Below are positions 34,381 to 45,394 of a DNA stretch of 64,000 nt, one piece after another. The translations under genes were made by a program, and so were the position numbers. The first letter of the stretch is position 1. Every line of letters starts with the position of its first letter. The stretch is from assembly GCA_030998225.1 (NCBI GenBank), contig JAPYXD010000704.1, positions 4,402,001 to 4,466,000 of the forward strand. The letters are read 5' to 3'. The notes below the pieces were generated by a model. It was not told the origin of the DNA, searched no databases, and saw only the letters and a list, made by a program, of their open reading frames with translations. Source of the stretch: Diplolepis rosae (taxonomy: Eukaryota > Arthropoda > Insecta > Hymenoptera > Diplolepididae).

Positions 34381-37300
34381 CGCAAGTATACACTTTACTT
34401 CACAAATTGTCAACTTCTTGATATATATAGATGCAAGGTGGGTAAGATATTATAATATATCACTTCAATAAATATTGTAGATTGTGCAGAAGTCAGAGGG
34501 ATATTTCTTTGGAAAAAATTGAAAAATGACTTATGAGTTCTAAACACGTTTATTTAATTATGCTACTAATCGTTTCCACGCAATTTCTCATTATATTAAT
34601 GTTCATGTTTCTGCATCTCCATCTACCTTGTATATCATTATTTTCTGATTGTAAATATAATAGCACATTGCGCGAGCACACATTAATTTAACGTAAACCA
34701 TTATAATTTATTACATTGCGTGAGAATCGTGAAACTTATAAGAGACCCTCATACTGCAATTTCTTTATCGACCATGTGTATATTTTACCACTTATTATAT
34801 TCAATTACCCACAATGTAACTTCGACTTTAACGCCTTGGTTTTACTTTATCGGGCAAATATTGCTTTCTCGATTTATTGAACTATTAATTGCTGTCCTGT
34901 GTTAATTGCTGTACATTCATTTCTTTCATTTTACAACGTGCTTGTTAAAACAATTATTTCTAAGTTTTTTGCTGAAAAATGTTTGATTTTTCCAAGCTTA
35001 GGAAGAATTCTTTATCATTAAAAAGTATTTTATGTTTACAAAATTTTCAGTATTTCTAATTTGTTGTTGTAATAACTGCTTATAATGATTTCAAGAAGTT
35101 TTAAATTTAATTACTCTTGATGAAATTTCAAAAAGAATGATGGCGAATTTTTCAAGATTTTTCAAAAACTTTAAATATGTATTTTGTAACATTGAACATG
35201 AATCGGAAATAACTCAAATTTTTTAAATACGCTAATTATTTTCTTTAACAAAAATGAACTTATCAGAATTATGCAAAGGAGATTAAACACCCTTAAAATT
35301 CTTTCTGTATAGAATGAAAAATTCTAACGAAAATTCCCTGCACTGTAAAAAATATCTGTTGTGATTTCCCAATACTGTAATAGAAATTTCACTGTTAAAA
35401 ATATTATCAAATTCAATATACAAAGTAATATGAATAATATGGCAAATGTATTTTAATTTTAATAAACCTGTGTATTAGCTGAAATTAATAGGCTTAATAA
35501 TATTTTGAATTAAGTATAGTGTACCGTTTATGCAAATTACTGTACATAATGTATGTAAAGTTTAATACAGTTTTTTCTAACATTCTAGTATTACCAAAAT
35601 GTGATGTAATTTTACAATACGTTGCATATTGTGATTTCATAATTATGGTGGTAGCGCCGCTTCACAGCAAATTCACAATACTTGAATTTCAATTCGATTC
35701 AATTACTTTACACTCAAATACTATTTGGATAGTCCAACCAAAGAATTCGATTATTATACGTTAAATTAAACAAATTTTTGCTGTAGGTGTACAAATATTG
35801 TGATTCCTATTCACAATACCCTGGCTGTAATTTTTCATTCTGTTTTAATTATAAGATTCCACTAAAGTATTGTAAAGTCACAAATATTTTTAAAACTATG
35901 ACTTTTCCATGATTTATCCCATATTTCCCTGACATGTTATTACCCTGATCTCATTTTAAAAAAAGGCAGAATTGTCTTGAGTCATGAGTATGTGTGGTCG
36001 AAGAAAGAGAAATGCTAAGTCCGTTTCTACAAGGTGGTCCAGGAGTCATCGATTATTAGCCAGTTAAAGCGGATCATTCGTCAGTCATGGAGAGTCTTGG
36101 TCACAACAGAGTTGACTGCATTGTCTTCGTATGGCAAGACAACGCGAGAAGACATTTCTGTCAGTCGTGCGGCGATAAGAAGCGATTAAGCGTCTGATTT
36201 ACACGCCGACTGTCCGTGTCACGCAGGTACATAACTACTTGCCACCGTATAAGTATGTGTACACACATACACATTGCGTATAAGAAACTTGGGAGTGTGT
36301 GAAGAGGACGATTATTTCATATGTATTCACACACAAAACGAGCGGTTGATTTACGCTCAGCGTCTTCGCACCACCTGCACTAATGTATAGTCCTTACATC
36401 TATGCATGATTGCACACGTTTCTTCTAAAGTTAGTATGTGTGCATTTAGTATCGACCAAGTATGCCAAGCACATGCTTCTAGCAGTGCCATCTCTACAAT
36501 GTCGAGCAATCAGCCATGTTAATTGATCCGGCGTTTTTGCACTCGTTAAAACCTCGATAAAAAGTAATCTATGCATGCGGTGTATTCGCTTCGCTTCAAC
36601 TCTGTTTGCTTAGTTTTTCCTTCTTTTGCAGAAAAAATTGTTAAGTATCGTTCTTTGCAATCAACTTAAGGTGATTTAATAAATCAAACGGGAAATACGA
36701 TAGTAAAGAAACATATTTGAAGGATTATTTTGTCACAAACAGACGTCAAATACATAATAAGAAATAATTGATTGAATTCAACAGGTTTTTTCTAATAATA
36801 TTTATCAGATTTAAAGTGATTTGTTTCAATTTTTGTAATATACTTGTCTTATCATAATATATAATGTTACTGTATTCGTGAAAATCTTTAGAAATTAACA
36901 CCCTTGGGAATGCAATTGTTTTACTGCTGAAAACGTCACTAATAAATATAAATTACTATGTTTATTTCGGTAGTAAACTTTCTTTTATCGTTACTTTCAT
37001 GATAAATGCAAGAAATATAGTATCATACTATTGTAATAATTTATTATCTTAATGCGGAATGAGCATTTATTAACAATAATTTATGTAAAAAATTACTTGA
37101 TAGTAATTCCAGTATATTTGAATAAATGAAATTTCTGAACTCAGAAAGAGATGACTATGCACGTGCATATGCTGAATACGTGTGCAAATCATTTTCTTGA
37201 TTTGCGACTAATGCAAAACAACGATAAATAAATTTGAAGCAATTTTTCACGGATCACTAGAACAATTCTCATTAAGCCTTTCAATACTTGAATCTGCGAG

Positions 37301-38515
37301 AGAAACACATACATCAAAAAGGCTCAGCTATTGTCCATCTGTTAGTGGCTATTGAAGATTATCTTTCAATTTGCATCTTTTGTTCAGTAAGTAGTCGATT
37401 CCACACATTTAATAGCGTAACGCAATTAAGTTCATTGCTTGCTGCTTAACTACTAATTACCGACAAAGGCCGTTAGGCTTGCTTAAACCACTATAAAATC
37501 ATACACATGTTGTACCTTCGATTCAATTTCTGATATCTAATCTTCAAAGTCCATAAATATATCTTGGAGTTGAAAAAATATAATAAACAAATATATTGGT
37601 CATCAAATGCTCTACGTTTAACTCCAAACGCATAAGTGTCACTCAAGTTTATTTCAGTCTCACATAAATGAATACTAATTAGGTTTATCCATCTAATTAG
37701 TCTTAGTGTTATCTTTGCTTTGCACTCTTGGTATATTACAATTTTCTCTCAATTTGCTGACTATGATCTATTGAAAAGTTTTCATGACATTTTTCATTGT
37801 CATCAAGAAAAATCTGACAATAGAGAAACATCATCTTCAAAAAATGCACGAAATAATTAACTGGCTGTCGGGGACAACAAAAGTATAGCAAAATATATTG
37901 CTTTTGTCATTGATTATTTATTCAACCTGTAGAATTTATTAGCTATAACATAATGATGTTATGATTTTTTCTCCAGATGTTTATGATTCTTTTCAAATTT
38001 ATGATAGACTTTGATCCCTAAATATCTTAAATTGTTTTAATTCTTAATCAAGCAAGATCTATTCAGAAATTAGTCATGGCCTAAGAAGTGTTTGAATTTC
38101 CAGATTTCCCATTCTCACTGCCTTATCTCGTGTATGTATGTGAATATATGAGCTAATTATTCACATTATCCTTTCCCCCGAACTCGATGTAAACTTCGCG
38201 ATACTTGCTTGTTAAGATTCGTAAGAACTCGGAGGTTACACACGCGACTCTGCGTTCCTTATTACGAAGCTAATTATGTGCGATTAGCAGCGCAATTACA
38301 GCGAATACATTATGTGAATCAAAGCGAATACAGCTCACGCATTTTACTACTGTAACTTTAGGCTAAGAGCAAAATTTGCATGAAAAAAAAAACCAAAAAA
38401 CGAACAACTGTGCAACTCTTACGAGAATAATTACCAATTGGAATCTAACTCTTTTTATAAAATACCGACCACACAAATCGTTTACAATTTTTGTTCTCTA
38501 GGCTTATCATGTATA

Positions 38516-38704
38516 CACTGAGAAAAAAATGCTATTGAATCAAAAGCATTTCTTTCCAAAAGCATGTATACTATGAATTCATAAAAAATATACTACAAGA
38601 ACCAATAAATATATTACTAATTCTATAACATATTGATTTGAAAGCGTAATATACATGCTTTTGGAAAAAAATGCTATTGATTCAATAGCATTTTTTTCTC
38701 AGTG
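38516..38704. mobile_element. TA-type MITE, ATGCTATTGAATC family, copy 2
   Basis: It begins CACTGAGAAAAAAATGCTAT and ends GCATTTTTTTCTCAGTG, the same tips as the copy at 13253-13439. The internal non-palindromic part is the reverse complement of that copy, so the two lie in opposite orientation. TA precedes it; the right TA has been lost. It sits about 150 bp inside intron 2, next to the exon 2 donor of the homeobox gene. Confidence 0.85.
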
Positions 38705-38855
38705 CAACGAATAAGATATCCATATAATTTGGCTAATGACTATTTAATGAATGTATTTTTTGTGAGTAGAAGGGTCAATGCGTTGCGTATACATAACATT
38801 TTGTATTAAAAGAAGAGTATAAGATGTTTATATGGATAAATTTTGCAATTCTCAC

Positions 38856-39028
38856 CTGCGTTTCTGTAAGCGAGAGTGCCTGGGCCAATTGTTTCCTTTC
38901 CGCACCAACAACGTAGTGATTTTTCTCAAAGGCGTGTTCCAATTTTAGCAATTGGCTTGGGCTGAAGGCTGTTCGTATTCTCTTTGGCTTTCTGAAGGGT
39001 TGTAACAGAAATCCTGGTATGTCAGGAC
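38856..39028 (-). CDS. ems: EMX-family homeobox protein, exon 2 (most of the homeodomain)
   Basis: This 173-base internal exon lies between a TTACAG acceptor and a GTGAG donor and encodes residues 288-345. The first codon is completed by the last base of exon 1. It reads [19 protein letters not shown], then [20 protein letters not shown], then [19 protein letters not shown]. These are the EMX linker and homeodomain residues 1-44 (helices 1 and 2). [14 protein letters not shown] and YVVGAERK are hallmarks of the family. The protein should be a nuclear DNA-binding transcription factor that patterns the anterior head, the brain and, in flies, tracheal openings. The exon is too short to stand out as a long open frame and was found by reading the minus strand between exons 1 and 3. 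Confidence 0.95.
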
Positions 39029-39695
39029 CTGTAAATAATCAATTTATATAGATGTTGCACTTTCGATAATTTCACAATTTGATAGTGTATTTCAATAATT
39101 TTAATTGTCACGGTATTTGTCAAATGTGATTGAACAAGTTTTCTTAGACTTTCGAAAGTATAACCTAAAATTTTATAACGAAAATTCCTGACACTACAAA
39201 TTTTACAAAATCTCCAAGTTTTAATTAATCAAATTTTTCTGATAAATCGCTAAAAATTTAAGAAAGATTCTTTAAAAATTGTAGGTATTATTTCAATTTC
39301 CCAAGTTTTAAGGAATCTTCCCAATAGAAAAGATTAATTAATTTATTTATTTATTCATTTTTTTGACATTCTCATCACATATGAGTAGGCATTAGATTTG
39401 CGTAAAATTTGAAATACATTTTTTTCAACGGATAACTACGTTTCATGGTACTTCCTTTTGGAATAAACAAGAATTTTAATACTAATTTCTGATAGTGCTT
39501 TAAAAGCTCTACATATTGCCAAACTTTGTGAGATGCCTAAAAACATTATGATACAGAATTAATTACTCCAAAAAGATCTAAGAATTTCAATTTGAGTATT
39601 TTTTATAAGATTATGCGTTTTAATTTTTAAAAATACTTTTGAAAATAAAAAGTTTCATTTGTCAACCAAAATATGCAAGATACGGAAAAGCTTAA

Positions 39696-40897
39696 GGCCA
39701 TTGGCTATGCAGGTCACTTGACTAATTCAATCATTGGCTATTGATTTTGTTCTCCATATATAAAATTTTGATTAAAAATAAATCTGTCAAAATTTAAGAA
39801 ATGATCAATAATAGCACACTGAGAAAACTGGAGTTTCAACCTAAACATTTGGAGGGTGAAGCAGACTATATTTGAGGTTAAACTATAGCTAGTGTAACTT
39901 ATTACCTGTGAATTGTGAAAATAAGCTGGTCAACTTGAATACTTTAGAGGGAAAAGTTGATCATCGCAGAGAGAAAAATAGATTATCGAAGAGGGAAAAA
40001 CAGACTATAATCTACCTCTATGGCTAACCTCAAAACTATTACATTTAAGCTTTCATAATTATTATGTTATTATAGCAAGTGAAATAGGTACTCAACAATT
40101 AGTTGGCAAAAATAACCCTCGTGACACTTTAACACGTAAAGGACGCGAAACCGGCAATGAGGTTAGAGTCCACGCTGGTGATATTGGAGGAAAAATAGGC
40201 GAACCCACGTGACTTTACAATTTTGGCGCGTATTTCACCAATCGACACTCTTTATAGTGATTCTGACCCTCTGGTAACAGTTAAGTAGAATATCAAATGA
40301 GTGTCTCCCTGACCAAAAAGAAAAAATTTCGGAGAAAGTGTTGTACTATCTAGAAGTTCAAACTGACTATCTACATTTTGACACTCAAAGTTTGACACTC
40401 CAGTTTTCTCAGTGCATATGAGAGAAATAAAAGAAGGCATAGTGTATTAAAATAAATTTTTTTTTAGTTTTGCTGATAGTACCAACTGAGTTTCTTGAGC
40501 TCTACTGCATTAGTTTAACATTGTCGGTAATATGCTCTGCAAATTTGCTAAAATTACTTATTTTCATTAAAATTTTTTTATATCATTATGAATATTGAAG
40601 ACATCACAGACCTGTCTCAGTAATTTTTGATTCATTACCCAAAATTTCATGACGATATTTCATTCTCCGTGTAAATGTATAGTCACAGAACTGTAAATTG
40701 CCGATAACACTTCAGTCGCATATTTCAAAATGAAGAAAAATCCAGAATATTTACTAAAACGAAATTAGTAGACGTTTCATATTGTCTTCTGATAAATTTC
40801 ACAAATTTTGAACAGGATATTTTATAAACAAAAAAGTTATCTTACACGGTTGGATTAACATATAATTTTTGTCACGTGACATGCTTGGTCAATGGCC
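39696..40897 (-). mobile_element. TTAA-flanked element, GGCCATGGGCC family, copy 2 (interrupted)
   Basis: TTAA at 39692-39695 and 40898-40901 flank tips GGCCATTGGCTATGCAGGTC and GACATGCTTGGTCAATGGCC, which are imperfect inverted repeats. The right half, read in reverse, matches 44001-44440: shared words include GTCACGTGAC, TTACACGGTTG, GAAGAAAAATCCAGAATATT and CTTCTGATAAAT. It is longer than copy 1 because a 598-bp MITE lies inside. Confidence 0.75.
39817..40414. mobile_element. MITE with CACTGAGAAAACTGGAGT ends
   Basis: Perfect 18-bp terminal inverted repeats: CACTGAGAAAACTGGAGT on the left and ACTCCAGTTTTCTCAGTG on the right. It is nested in the TTAA element at 39696-40897. Its interior has GC-richer parts but no transposase. 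The tip matches the CACTGAGAAAA group of TA-type MITEs in this window, although CA rather than TA flanks it. Confidence 0.8.
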
Positions 40898-41162
40898 TTA
40901 AATAAAGCCTATCAATTTTCATGCATGTATTTTTTTGATGAGATGTGTATTTTTCATTTTATTTTAAAAATTTTACATCAACAATATTATAAATCTGACT
41001 GGAGTAATAGTAATAAATAATGAAGAATAAACTCAAGTGACCACAAAGGACACAAAAGTATTTATATTTATAAAACGCATTCATTAAAATTTCTAATTTT
41101 TCCAAGTCTTCCAGAAATTAGTGGTGCGTTACCAATTGATAAACGAGAAGAGATTTGACGAG

Positions 41163-41234
41163 GTCTCAGTGGTCTAATCGGTCACGGACCGTTTATGTAA
41201 AGTTGCTGATCTCGGTTCGAATCCCGACTGAGAC
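41163..41234 (+). repeat. tRNA-like SINE head or tRNA pseudogene
   Basis: A 72-base segment with perfectly paired 7-bp acceptor arms (GTCTCAG / CTGAGAC), a possible four-pair D stem, and a perfect B box GGTTCGAATCC at canonical position. The anticodon stem and the outer T stem do not pair, so it is not a working tRNA. A related sequence lies on the minus strand near 44530-44600. Confidence 0.45.
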
Positions 41235-42392
41235 ATATTTTTTCTATATCTCCAATTACTATCCGGAAGGAAAAAAAATCAAATCTTAATTTATTGAAAT
41301 CCCGGACGTTAAGAAGAGTTGAATCAGATGTATAATTAAATGTATTTGAAATGGTTAAATTTGCACAAAACAAATGTGAAACAACAAATTAGATAGAGAT
41401 ATTCAGAATGCAAAATGAAATAACCCGAAGGTAATTTTACTCATAAAACAAGCCCTTCCATAACTTTACGAATAAGTGGTTACATACTGGTTGCTTGTAA
41501 TAAGGAGTAAGCAAAGGTACGTGAGCAAGGTAATTGAGTATTCCACCAGTGGAAGGTCCCTGTCGATCGTCTGATACAGCGCGTGCCTGCCGGAAGTCGT
41601 TTGAGATACTTACCGGAAGGCCACAAACGCTGGATAATCCCATGAAGTCTTTACAATTTACATGTGTTAAGACGTGGTAACTAATTTTTGTGCAAATAAT
41701 TTTAAGAGCCTCCTCAATTACGAAAATAATTCTTATCTACCTACGATTTATGGAGGAATAGATATTTTACATAAAACTGTAACTTATCCAGGAATTACAT
41801 TCTTGATAGAAATATCCTGAAAGGTGATAGCAGAAGAAACAAAAAGCGATCTACAATAAATATAAAGTGTCTTCTTAGTGAAATAATAATTTCAAGGTGT
41901 TTTCGCTGCAGTTCATGCCTGAGTGGATATTACAGAAATTCCTGGCATGATCACGAGTCATTCGTTTATCGCACTAATGAGGATTGACTCTCGTCTTGCT
42001 TTCTTGATTCTCGACGAAGCATCATTCATGAGCACGAGTCTTATCAAAAATCATTTATTAGCGCGCCTACAGACGCGTGCTTGTCACTTACTATTCGTGA
42101 TAACTGTCGTATTACTGCATGAAAAGGCGCTTTAATCTAACTTTATTTATTCGCTCGATTAACTAATAATAGTTTAAAACAAGTAAACTGCGTAATTTGA
42201 TTCAGTTTACGTTTAAATGATTTTTTTTCAAAAGAGACTGCCTAGAAAATTTCAAATTACACTTTTGTAAAGATACCAATCCTAGATTATCAATATAGAC
42301 CAGTAAAAGTTCCGTTATTTCAATCAGTGAACAAAACTTTTATTAGAAAATTGCTTTTAGATTGTAATATTTTATATCATTACAATCAATTA

Positions 42393-42894
42393 TACGGAAA
42401 GAAACGGATATTTAAGATCAATATTTAGATATTGAACTATGTGACAAACATCTTATATATACGGTTGTAATATCTTAATATTCAGGTGTACACGGAAAAA
42501 AATTGTTTTGTAAAGTTTATAGAACTGTTTAAGATTTGGGGATACAGGTATTTACGGAACAGAGTTCTGGAAAATGTACAGAATTTTTCAGGATAAAATG
42601 CTTAACATTCAGGAAAAATCATTGAAAGTTCTGCATTTTATTTTGAAAAATTCTTTAAATTTTCTAGAACTCGGTTCCGTAAATGCCTGTATCCCCAACT
42701 CTTGAACAGTTCTATAAACTTTATTAAAGTATTTTTTTCCGTGTAATATCAAAGATATTCATATTTATTAACCTTTTTCAATATTTTAAATAGTAAAGCT
42801 AAATATTCAGATAGTAGATTTCAGTATCTAGATATTACAACTGAATATATATAATCCTTATCACATACTTGAATATCCATTTTTCTCTGTGTAT
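42393..42894. mobile_element. Foldback element (GGATATT family) with nested MITE
   Basis: The left part GGATATTTAAG..ATTGAACTATGTGACAAACA and the right part TCACATACTTGAATATCCAT are inverted counterparts, as are CGGTTGTAATATCTTAATAT and the reverse of ATATTACAACTGAA. Its middle is interrupted by the TA MITE at 42491-42743. Related AAGATATTCAACTATGT sequence lies near 27250-27390. Confidence 0.5.
42491..42743. mobile_element. TA-flanked MITE with CACGGAAAAAAAT ends
   Basis: It begins CACGGAAAAAAATTGTTTTG and ends with ATTTTTTTCCGTG, with TA on each side (42489-42490 and 42744-42745). The arms share AAGTTTATAGAACTGTT, GGGGATACAGG and TTTACGGAAC. It is 253 bp without coding capacity and is nested in an older foldback element. 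Confidence 0.85.
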
Positions 42895-44000
42895 ATTTCT
42901 CTTTTACTTCCTTTTGTGCTTTTGAACCTTGCTTTTTGCATTTCTACTCGTTTCATTAATTATTCAATCAATAAATTGGTATAGGAAGATCGTCAAGGTT
43001 GGAAATTGTCAATAGACCTTTAAAGGGTTTGTGTCCCCATGAGGACACATTATTAATCTTGAAATTCTGCTGATTTCACTGATTGAAACTAAAGCTATTG
43101 TCTGAATAGTAAAGTGCTCGTAAAGAGTTTTCGAAACAATCATATTCCCGGATACGGTCTAATTAAACAAAGAAGTTGTTTCTCGAAATTGGCCAGAGGG
43201 AAGGAGGGAACGTCCTAAAGATACTTCATGATGTTACGGCTGTAGTAACTTTAGGACGTTGTGAAATTTGCGTACGAAACGTGGCCGACCTCGACGTATT
43301 TTAAACGGGCATGTCTCCTGACATGGTTAACGCTCGTAACTTATTCCACCTGGGTACAAGTGGTTTCATAAATACCAGACTTCAAATTCCCTTTAACCTA
43401 CGAAAACGTGCGAACCTTTAACCTACGAAAACGTAAGAAATCCGGAAGAGTACGGTGAGTGACTTGCTGTAAAAGCCTGACTTTTACGAACTGACAACGA
43501 GATAAATGAAAAAAAACTCTTTCAAATAACAATGTGTAAGCCCTCGTAAAAAGTAATGCATTAAGATAAATAAATAATATATTCCAAGTGGATCGCTCCG
43601 AGTAAATAAGAAATGTTCTTCTGTGAAGAAGTGTTTTCACGGGTGGAAGGATGCATTCCTTTTCCCCCTCTAGGCTCCTGTTGTTATTATATGCTCTAAT
43701 GATACAAATTCTGCACGAGTGCAATGAATTGTAACAGAAAAGCACTTGCAATGATTATAAATTACGATTCGATTATTGTAATAGTATCGCAAATGTAGCG
43801 TGTAACTATCGGGACAGCATTTCAATGCGAATTGACCATCTTTGGAGGAATGATCCTTCCTTTGTTTCAGGTGATTTTAACTTCGTGATTTTTCTAATTG
43901 TAAGATTTTATCGATTGCTGATGTATATTCGAATCGTGAAAATTTAATAAAGGTTTGCAAATTATTGTTCGGATTACAAATAAGTAATCTTCATTCTTAA

Positions 44001-44440
44001 GGCCATGGGCCAAGCAGGTCACGTGACAAATATTATAAAACACTTACAACCGTGTAAGATAACTTTTTTGTTTATAAAATATCTTGCTCAGAGTTTAGTA
44101 AATGTATCAGAAGACAATATGGAACGTCTACTAACTTCATTTCAGTAAACATTCTGGATTTTTCTTCATTTTGAAATATGAGACTCAAGTGTTATCGGCA
44201 ATTTACAGTCCTGTAACTATACATTTACACGAAGAGTGAAATATCGTGATGAAATTTTGGCAAATGAAACAAAAATTACTAAGGCAGGTCTCTTATGTCT
44301 TGAATATTCACAATGATATGAAAAATTTTTGATAAAAATAAGTAATTTTGGCAAGTATGCAGAGTATATATATTATATATGGAGACAAAAATCGATAGCC
44401 AGTGACTGAGTTGGTCACGTGAACTGCATGGCCCATGGCC
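44001..44440 (+). mobile_element. TTAA-flanked element, GGCCATGGGCC family, copy 1
   Basis: TTAA at 43997-44000 and 44441-44444 flank a 440-bp element. The tips are GGCCATGGGCCAAGCAGGTC and the inverted CATGGCCCATGGCC, with GTCACGTGA just inside each end. A longer, interrupted copy lies in the opposite orientation at 39696-40897, and a single tip of the same kind is near 62550. No transposase is present. Confidence 0.85.
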
Positions 44441-44529
44441 TTAAAGGAAGTAATTCAACTGGCATCATGTCTTGGATATTTGATGAAAATCATTAATGAA
44501 CTTTTACGCTTATTGCAGACCAATAATTG

Positions 44530-44600
44530 AAGCACAAGAGAAAATCTGCCTCAGACCGGATTCGAATCAGGGCCCCATTTTACATGAGAGTAATTATTGG
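44530..44600 (-). repeat. Second tRNA-like SINE head, partial
   Basis: On the minus strand it contains CATGTAAAATGGGGCCCTGA, the B-box-like GATTCGAATCC, then GGTCTGAGGCAG. This order parallels the 41163-41234 element (TATGTAAA..GGTTCGAATCC..CTGAGACA). Acceptor pairing is not evident, so it is decayed. Confidence 0.35.
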
Positions 44601-45154
44601 TCTGGAAGAGCAGTGGAATTTCATTGAACAAGAAATTGATGGCACGTAGTCAATGCCAGTATTAGCTAAAAAGTTATTTAATTTTTATAAAAGAAGCACT
44701 ATACTAGCATTTGTAAAATTCTGCTTTTATCAGATACTTTTTGGAAACATTTTGATGATTTTAAAAAATGATATCTACAAGAAAATGAAGATAAATTATT
44801 TATGTATTTCCCAATATCAATCGGAGCACGTGGCCTTATTTATAGTTGATTATATTCTAATTTAAAGAATTTCATTTGAGATAACTTTTTTTGTAAACAA
44901 AATATCTATTTGAGAATTTGGGAAGTATTATAGGATTCGATAAGCAAGAACGTCTGGTTTGTTTTAGTGCAAATTTTGCGAAAAGAAATTCCTTACAAAA
45001 TATAAAACTGGAAGAATTATCGGCAATTACAGTTCACTGCTGAAAAAACGGACCAGACTGACTTTCCTTATTGTATACTTTAATCTATCTTTTAATATTG
45101 AATATTAATTATTTAAAGAATTTGAAAATCTTTCTGTGGAAAAAAGACGCTTTT

Positions 45155-45225
45155 GACTGCGCTGGGATTCGAGCCCGGGTCTTTTGATTGCCGGTCGACT
45201 GCTCTAACCACTGAGCTACACAGGC
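45155..45225 (-). tRNA. tRNA-like sequence (left arm), possibly Ala GGC; likely pseudogene
   Basis: On the minus strand: acceptor GCCTGTG with CGCAGTC, A box TAGCTCAGTGGTTAGAGC, anticodon loop CCGGCAA, and T arm CCGGGCTCGAATCCCAG. C replaces the usual U33, the acceptor has one mismatch and one wobble, and the B box has a C in place of T. The arrangement matches the right-arm copy. I think it is a tRNA-derived repeat rather than a working gene. Confidence 0.3.
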
Positions 45226-45323
45226 GTCCGATATCTCTTTCTCCAAAGGAAGATCTTACAGCCACAAGGCTGAGCCACTAGGCGATATAAAGAGATCTTC
45301 CTGTGGAGAAGAAGATGTCGGAC

Positions 45324-45394
45324 GCCTGTGTAGCTCAGTGGTTAGAGCAGTCGACCGGCAATCGAAAGACCTGGGTTCGAATCCCAGCGCAGTC
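45324..45394 (+). tRNA. tRNA-like sequence (right arm), possibly Ala GGC; may be pseudogene
   Basis: Acceptor arms GCCTGTG / CGCAGTC pair in six of seven positions including one G-U. The D arm GCTC AGTGGTTA GAGC is perfect. The anticodon stem pairs in four of five positions around loop CCGGCAA, which gives anticodon GGC with an unusual C33. The T arm CTGGG TTCGAAT CCCAG is perfect. Pol III A and B boxes are intact. Its place in an inverted repeat suggests tRNA-derived mobile DNA. Confidence 0.4.

Larger units (their letters stand above)
25540..38855 (-). other. Intron 2 of the EMX-family gene (about 13.3 kb)
   Basis: It is bounded by GTGAG at 38855 and TTACAG before 25539 on the minus strand and splits the homeodomain between positions 44 and 45. 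It contains a possible decayed LINE tail near 26170, a TTAA MITE at 26971-27173, a degenerate array at 33700-34380 and a TA MITE at 38516-38704. GC-richer, non-repetitive patches near 28000-28300, 29960-30120, 36000-36560 and 38150-38350 are where I would expect enhancers, by inference only. No other gene in it is supportable. Confidence 0.8.
39361..41010 (+). repeat. Long interspersed repeat, diverged copy C with nested elements
   Basis: The left part starts TTGACATTCTCATCACATAT. It then follows the order of copy A: a GATAGTGCT..CTACA block, AAACATTATGATACAG, TCTAAGAATTTCAATTTGAG and ATATGCAAGATACGGAAAA. The match resumes after 40901 with ATAAAGCCTAT and GATGAGATGTGTATTTTTC. It lacks the (TGTC)n tract. 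The 39696-40897 TTAA element splits it. Confidence 0.45.

Noticed and set aside
41163..41234. Functional tRNA gene
   Set aside because: Acceptor and B box are good but the anticodon stem and outer T stem do not pair; a SINE head or pseudogene is likelier.
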